NCBI GenBank assembly: GCA_964535715.1
Contig: CAZHUO010000037.1
Coordinates: 1 to 10,333, forward strand
DNA from: CAZCCC01 sp964535715
GTDB taxonomy: Bacteria > Patescibacteriota > Patescibacteriia > Buchananbacterales > UBA6539
DNA length: 10,333 nt
Direction of reading: 5' to 3'
Under the pieces are notes generated by a model, which saw nothing but the letters and a program-made list of their open reading frames with translations, did no database searches and had not been told where the DNA came from. A program made the position numbers and the translations under genes. Shown here piece after piece: positions 7,027-10,333 of the stretch (position 1 is the stretch's first letter; each line of letters begins with the position of its first letter).

Positions 7027-7035
7027 TGATACCGC
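7018..7035. repeat. Direct repeat ATACCGC in the divergent intergenic region
   Basis: Two exact copies of ATACCGC (7018-7024 and 7029-7035) lie 11 bp apart, about one helical turn, between the divergent minus-strand unit and secD. They are upstream of the minus-strand TATAAT and 33 bp upstream of the secD -35. Such spacing suits an operator, but two 7-mers alone are weak evidence. Confidence 0.25.
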
Positions 7036-7067
7036 TTGCAAAAAAAATTAATTTTTGTTAAACTATT

Positions 7068-7096
7068 TTTACAAAATAAAAATTTATTGTTATAAT
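7068..7096 (+). promoter_or_regulatory. Sigma70-type promoter of secD-secF
   Basis: TTTACA (7068-7073, five of six consensus) and a perfect TATAAT (7091-7096) are separated by exactly 17 bp. Transcription would start near 7103, leaving a leader of about 31 bases with no Shine-Dalgarno sequence before the ATG at 7134. Confidence 0.75.
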
Positions 7097-7133
7097 ATTA
7101 AAACAGTAAAATACTTTTGAATCTAGTTTATTT

Positions 7134-8816
7134 ATGATTGCCCAAAAAACAAAGATGAGGCTGGCTTCTGCCGGAATAATCATTATCGCTATTATAGCGG
7201 TCTTTTTAGATTTCCCCCAATTTATTGAAAAAACGGGATTTGACCTACCTGATTCACTGGATATTCCTTTTCACCTTGGACTAGACCTTCAGGGCGGAAC
7301 TCATCTTATTTATGAAGCCGATGTCTCCCAAATACCTTTCGGCGACCAAGCGGAGTCTGTGGAAGGCGTACGGGATGTTATCGAAAGAAGAGTAAATGCA
7401 TTTGGCGTTGCCGAACCTTCAATTCAGACTACAAAAACTGCAGATAACTGGCGGATAATAGTTGAACTGGCCGGCGTAAGCGATATAAATCAGGCCATTA
7501 ATATGATTGGCGAGACGCCGCTTTTAGAATTTAAGGAACCAAACCCAAATCCGGAAGTAAAATTGACCGACGAACAAAAAAATGAAATCGAGCAATTCAA
7601 TGCGGCTGCCTTAAAAAAGGCTGAGGATTTATTAAAACAAGCCTTATCAAATGAATCTAATTTTTCAAAATTAGCAACTGAAAATTCCGATGATACCGGC
7701 TCTGCTGCCAATGGCGGCGACTTAGGATTAGCCCAAAGAGGCTTACTGGTGCCGGAATTTGAAAAAGCTTGCTTTGATGATCTTAAGATTAATGAAATAA
7801 GCAAGGAACTTGTTAAAACCCAATTTGGCTATCATATTATCAAAAAAAATGAAGAACAAGGAGAAGGGGATCAATACCAGGCAAAATGCAGCCATATTCT
7901 TATAAAAACGAAAAGCGAGCTTGATTATTCAAATCCTTCAAATGAATGGCTGTACACCGGCCTGACCGGCACGCAGCTTAAAAGAGCTCAGGTTCAATTT
8001 GATCCAAATACCCAAGTACCTACTGTCTCTTTAGAATTTAATGATGAGGGCAGAGATTTATTTGCAAAAATTACGGAAAAAAATATTGGAAAGCCGGTTG
8101 CAATTTTCTTGGACGGAGAGGCAATAAGCGTACCGACTGTTCAAGAAAAAATTTCCGACGGCCAAGCGGTAATTAGCGGAAGATTTGACATTACTGAAGC
8201 TAAATTGCTGGCTCAAAGGCTTAATGCCGGAGCATTGCCGGTGCCAATAAAATTAATATCCCAGGAAACAATTGGCGCATCGTTAGGAAGCGAATCGATA
8301 CAAAAAAGCCTATTTGCCGGCATTATCGGCTTAATCTTTGTTTCCTTGTTTATGATTATTTTCTACAGATTTATGGGACTTACTAGTGTGATTTCATTAA
8401 TTTTTTACGGATTAATGATTTTAGCGGTATTCAAGATTATACCAGTTACTTTAACTTTGGCCGGAATTGCTGGTTTTATTCTGTCAATCGGCATGGCAGT
8501 TGATGCTAATGTTTTAATTTTTGAAAGGCTTAAAGAAGAACTTCGGGCAGAAAAACCGCTATCTATTGCAATAGATGAGGGATTCAAGCGAGCCTGGTCT
8601 TCAATTTTTGATGGCAATATTTCAACTTTAATTACGTGCTTTATTCTGATAGGCTTTACAACTAGTTCAATTAAAGGTTTTGCAATTACATTAAGTATTG
8701 GAATACTAATCAGCATGTTTTCGGCAATGATTGTAACCAAGTTGATTTTAAAATCACTGATAAAATTAAGTTTTTTTCAAAAACCATGGTTTTTTGGTAT
8801 AAAAAAAATATATTAA
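7134..8816 (+). CDS. secD: Protein translocase subunit SecD with inserted parvulin-type rotamase domain
   Basis: SecD of the SecDF complex, which uses the proton gradient to pull preproteins out of the SecYEG channel on the extracytoplasmic side. There are 560 residues: TM1 at about 10-26, the first P1 half with FHLGLDLQGGTHLIYEADV (46-64) and DVIERRVNAFGV (81-92), then an insert at about 143-262. P1 resumes at TGLTGTQLKRAQVQFDP (275-291) with IGKPVAIFLDG (318-328), followed by five TMs from 391 to 542. GMAVDANVLIFERLKEEL (453-470) contains the proton-path aspartate Asp457. The insert has clear parvulin (PpiC/rotamase) signatures: NFSKLATENSDD (176-187), NGGDLG (193-198), LVPEFEKA (205-212) and KTQFGYHIIK (228-237). 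The strand that normally opens a parvulin, SHILIKTK (253-260), comes last, as in a circular permutation. Start ATG 7134; Met8 is possible. secF follows after one base. Confidence 0.96.
   Translation: MIAQKTKMRLASAGIIIIAIIAVFLDFPQFIEKTGFDLPDSLDIPFHLGLDLQGGTHLIYEADVSQIPFGDQAESVEGVRDVIERRVNAFGVAEPSIQTTKTADNWRIIVELAGVSDINQAINMIGETPLLEFKEPNPNPEVKLTDEQKNEIEQFNAAALKKAEDLLKQALSNESNFSKLATENSDDTGSAANGGDLGLAQRGLLVPEFEKACFDDLKINEISKELVKTQFGYHIIKKNEEQGEGDQYQAKCSHILIKTKSELDYSNPSNEWLYTGLTGTQLKRAQVQFDPNTQVPTVSLEFNDEGRDLFAKITEKNIGKPVAIFLDGEAISVPTVQEKISDGQAVISGRFDITEAKLLAQRLNAGALPVPIKLISQETIGASLGSESIQKSLFAGIIGLIFVSLFMIIFYRFMGLTSVISLIFYGLMILAVFKIIPVTLTLAGIAGFILSIGMAVDANVLIFERLKEELRAEKPLSIAIDEGFKRAWSSIFDGNISTLITCFILIGFTTSSIKGFAITLSIGILISMFSAMIVTKLILKSLIKLSFFQKPWFFGIKKIY
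7560..7919 (+). other. Parvulin-like (PpiC) peptidyl-prolyl isomerase domain within SecD
   Basis: The region covers SecD residues about 143-262. The order seen is a helix with KKAEDLLKQAL (161-171), the GGDLG and VPEFE loop region, the FGYHIIKK strand (231-238), an acidic linker, then SHILIKTK (253-260). In an ordinary parvulin the HIL strand is first and packs next to the final GYHIIK strand, so this order is what a circular permutation would give. It sits in the part of P1 that varies in length between SecD proteins, outside the membrane, where it could help proline isomerisation of emerging chains. The alternative reading is a truncated tandem of two parvulin domains, as in SurA. Confidence 0.85.
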
Positions 8817-8817
8817 T

Positions 8818-9747
8818 ATGATTTCTATAATTAAACAAAGAAACATTTGGTTTATTCTTTCATCAGCAATGGTATTAATAAGTATTGCGGTATTTTTGAT
8901 GTTTGGTTTAAATTTAGGCATTGACTTTACGGGCGGAAGCATTTTGGAAATAGAATTTAAGGATATCACCAGGCCTACCAATCCTGAAATGATTGCTTCT
9001 CTTGAAGGATTGGATATCGGTTCAGTCACGGCTCAGCCAATAGGCGACAATGGACTTGTGCTTAAATTTAAAGAGGTAAATGAAGAAAATCATCAAAAAA
9101 TATTATCAGCGATAAAACAAAAATTTCAGCCAAATGGAGGAGATGCGGTTTCTAACCAAAATATTTTTATTGAAAAAAGATTTGATTCAATCGGGCCTTC
9201 AATAGGCCAAGAGCTAAAGAAAAAAATGTTTTGGGCAATTTTAATTGTCGTAATTGCCATGATTATTTACATAGCCTGGGCTTTTCGGAAAGTTACAAAG
9301 CCAATTGCTTCATGGAAATACGGACTCATTGCCGTAGTGGCGCTTATTCACGATATCATTATCACTGTCGGCGTATTTGTTGTTTTGGGAAAAATATACG
9401 GCATTGAGATTAATGCTACATTTATTGCAGCATTATTAACAATTTTAGGCTATTCAGTCAACGATACAATAGTTGTTTTTGACCGGACAAGAGAAAATTT
9501 AATCAGACATATTGGTGACGATTTTGAGCAAATTGTGCAAAATAGCATAAATCAAGTAATAATCAGATCTATAAATACATCGTTTACAACATTACTTAGC
9601 TTATTTGCAGTCTTTATTTTTGGCGGCCAGTCAATTAGAAGTTTTGTTTTGGCATTGATAGTTGGAATTACTGTTGGCACTTATTCATCAATATTTTTAG
9701 CAAGCCCCCTGCTTGTCGTCTGGGAAAAAATTAAAATTAAAAAGTAA
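8818..9747 (+). CDS. secF: Protein translocase subunit SecF
   Basis: Partner of SecD in the SecDF proton-driven translocation motor. It has 309 residues, the normal SecF length, with TM1 (about 11-30), a small periplasmic domain and five further TMs (about 137-156, 167-190, 196-221, 253-269, 275-301). Family motifs are GLNLGIDFTGGSILEIEF (30-47), GIEINATFIAALLTILGYSV (195-214) continued by NDTIVVFDRTREN (215-227), and the QVIIRSINTSFTTLL block (246-260). No inserted domain is seen. The ATG follows the secD stop by one base and has no Shine-Dalgarno sequence, so translation probably depends on ribosomes finishing secD. A terminator hairpin begins at the stop codon. Confidence 0.97.
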   Translation: MISIIKQRNIWFILSSAMVLISIAVFLMFGLNLGIDFTGGSILEIEFKDITRPTNPEMIASLEGLDIGSVTAQPIGDNGLVLKFKEVNEENHQKILSAIKQKFQPNGGDAVSNQNIFIEKRFDSIGPSIGQELKKKMFWAILIVVIAMIIYIAWAFRKVTKPIASWKYGLIAVVALIHDIIITVGVFVVLGKIYGIEINATFIAALLTILGYSVNDTIVVFDRTRENLIRHIGDDFEQIVQNSINQVIIRSINTSFTTLLSLFAVFIFGGQSIRSFVLALIVGITVGTYSSIFLASPLLVVWEKIKIKK

Positions 9748-9791
9748 AAAAGTACGGCTAAATATGAGTTTAAAGCTGTGCTTTTTTGTTT
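9746..9791 (+). terminator. Rho-independent terminator of secD-secF
   Basis: A 14-bp stem pairs AAAAAAGTACGGCT (9746-9759) with AGCTGTGCTTTTTT (9774-9787), with two G-T pairs and a 14-base loop. The right arm ends in six T, followed by GTTTT. The left arm begins inside the secF stop codon, so secF and the hairpin share bases. Confidence 0.88.
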
Positions 9792-9811
9792 TATTGGCGA
9801 CGTAAGGCGAG

Positions 9812-9842
9812 GGAAACAAAAAGTAAACAACTTTTTGTTTCC
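9812..9842. repeat. 13-bp perfect inverted repeat (hairpin)
   Basis: GGAAACAAAAAGT (9812-9824) pairs perfectly with ACTTTTTGTTTCC (9830-9842) around the five-base loop AAACA. After a small GA/GA mismatch the outer GGC (9806-9808) can pair with GCC (9845-9847). No T run follows on either strand, so it is not a standard terminator. It starts 25 bases after the secF terminator and opens the GC-rich island. Confidence 0.85.
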
Positions 9843-9930
9843 GAGCCGACCCGCTACGACACAGGTTTAATTAATGAGTCGTATCGTGAAAAGGGAGCCA
9901 CCAAAGGGTGAGATACTCTCTGCAGCGCTC

Positions 9931-10082
9931 CGTCGCTAAAGCTGTATTTATCCAGTTTTAAAGCGTCGGCGACTTGCTTCAAAAGAAGTGGGCTCGCCTC
10001 GCTTCGTGGATTTATTAAATACGCGAGTCGAAGCGGGCGGAGCGCGTCGTCGCCAAAGCGGCTTTGACGCGTCGGCGACTTG
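9931..10082. repeat. Duplicated unit: near-repeat CGTCGCYAAAGC plus exact 14-mer
   Basis: GCGTCGGCGACTTG occurs exactly twice, at 9963-9976 and 10069-10082. Each copy is preceded by a near-identical 12-mer: CGTCGCTAAAGC at 9931-9942 and CGTCGCCAAAGC at 10048-10059. The spacer between 12-mer and 14-mer differs (20 and 9 bases). Within each unit the GTCGC part of the 12-mer can pair with GCGAC of the 14-mer, so both copies can form a hairpin. The second copy has an inner CAAAG-CGG-CTTTG stem. Confidence 0.75.
9992..10043. repeat. Central GC-rich imperfect hairpin
   Basis: The left arm 9992-10006 pairs with the right arm 10029-10043. CGCTTCG (10000-10006) pairs perfectly with CGAAGCG (10029-10035). 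After single-base bulges (T9999 and G10040), CGCC pairs with GGCG and GCT with AGC. The loop is 22 bases and AT-rich. The hairpin lies between the two copies of the duplicated unit. Confidence 0.7.
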
Positions 10083-10237
10083 TCCCGATTAATCCTTCAC
10101 CTTTGGCGGAGTAAAAAATAGAGGATACTGTCTTATTCATATTTAATTATAAAGCAAGACTTCCGCGGTTTAATACCCTTTATTAAATAAATTCTATTTG
10201 ATTTAACAATTAATATTATAATTTAGCAATAATTTAA

Positions 10238-10300
10238 TTGGTAATAATAATATTAAATTATTAGTAACATTACCAAAATGTTTTAGGAACACTCTTTTGG
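10238..10300. repeat. Overlapping AT-rich palindromes
   Basis: TTGGTAAT (10238-10245) pairs with ATTACCAA (10269-10276), enclosing TAATAAT (10245-10251) paired with ATTATTA (10257-10263). A second hairpin shares the right arm: CCAAAA (10273-10278) with TTTTGG (10295-10300), and inside it TGTT (10279-10282) with AACA (10288-10291). The two structures exclude each other at 10273-10276. Such AT-rich palindromes can arise by chance, but the overlap of two is notable. Confidence 0.5.
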
Positions 10301-10333
10301 CGGTTTTAGTTTGTTAATATCTTTAATGCTTCA

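Larger units (their letters stand above)
9898..10110. repeat. Long-range imperfect inverted repeat bounding the structured island
   Basis: CCACCAAAGGGTGA (9898-9911) is nearly the reverse complement of TCACCTTTGGCGG (10097-10109), with one base less and one A/G difference. The arms lie about 185 bases apart and enclose the duplicated 14-mer and the central hairpin. They could close one large folded RNA or be the ends of a small element. Confidence 0.45.
9788..10333. other. 546-base right end without a recognised gene
   Basis: This stretch has two parts. 9801-10110 is GC-rich (about half G+C by hand count) and dense in inverted and direct repeats. 10111-10333 is very AT-rich with several palindromes. 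I looked for tmRNA, RNase P RNA, SRP RNA, 6S RNA, tRNA and rRNA landmarks and saw none. Reading frames are short in all six directions: a 21-codon frame at 9874-9939 on the plus strand and an open stretch of about 46 codons without a clear start on the minus strand inside the GC-rich part. On the minus strand the last 27 bases could be the end of a gene entering from beyond the window (last residues EALKILTN before TAA), but this is too short to support. Confidence 0.6.

Noticed and set aside
7490..7804. 104-codon open frame on the minus strand inside secD
   Set aside because: It is antisense to the parvulin insert, whose plus-strand motifs are unmistakable.
8405..9029. Two minus-strand open frames (111 and 87 codons) over the secD-secF junction
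   Set aside because: They are shadows of conserved secD and secF reading frames.
9931..10082. CRISPR array
   Set aside because: There are only two copies of a 14-mer, 106 bases apart, with no regular spacers and no cas genes.
9801..10110. tmRNA, RNase P RNA or SRP RNA in the GC-rich island
   Set aside because: None of their conserved sequence landmarks, such as a tRNA-like T-arm end or the RNase P core, is visible on either strand.

Overview
The window looks like a piece of a small AT-rich bacterial genome, most likely a Patescibacteria/CPR (Parcubacteria-type) organism. This is an inference. It rests on the low G+C, the compact divergent YidC-like protein, a SecD with a parvulin-type rotamase domain built into its first periplasmic domain, almost no Shine-Dalgarno sequences before the start codons, and very short 5' leaders. 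No taxonomic marker such as rRNA is present.

Layout. 1-127 is an unassigned edge with promoter-like hexamers, followed by tRNA-Gln(UUG) at 128-198. 239-1540 is a two-gene plus-strand unit, a short YidC/Oxa1-like insertase and a minimal SPFH (band 7) protein, closed by a strong intrinsic terminator at 1559-1585. 1644-2234 is an RdgB/HAM1 nucleotide-pool pyrophosphatase. 2419-3660 is a U32-family protein of the TrhP (YegQ) type with all four Fe-S cysteines. Two back-to-back terminators (3701-3750) separate it from a converging minus-strand pair: a 762-residue polytopic spermidine-synthase-like protein (6985 to 4697) and, downstream, a DUF475/TerC-like membrane protein (to 3736). A 148-bp divergent intergenic region with a good sigma70-type promoter leads to secD and secF (7134-9747), which are one base apart and end at a long hairpin terminator.

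How the genes work together. Both ends of the coding region concern membrane protein biogenesis: YidC-like plus SPFH on the left, SecD plus SecF on the right. The SecD insert would place a proline isomerase at the extracytoplasmic exit of the Sec channel. The rdgB and trhP genes are housekeeping functions (nucleotide-pool cleaning and tRNA wobble modification). The minus-strand pair is an all-membrane two-gene unit of unknown role.

The last 546 bases (9788-10333) hold no recognisable gene. About 310 bases there (9801-10110) are close to 50% G+C by hand count, far above the surrounding DNA. They carry a 13-bp perfect hairpin, a duplicated 14-mer, a long imperfect hairpin and a distant inverted repeat. 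An AT-rich, palindrome-rich tail follows. The two most notable items are this structured island and the apparently circularly permuted rotamase domain in SecD.
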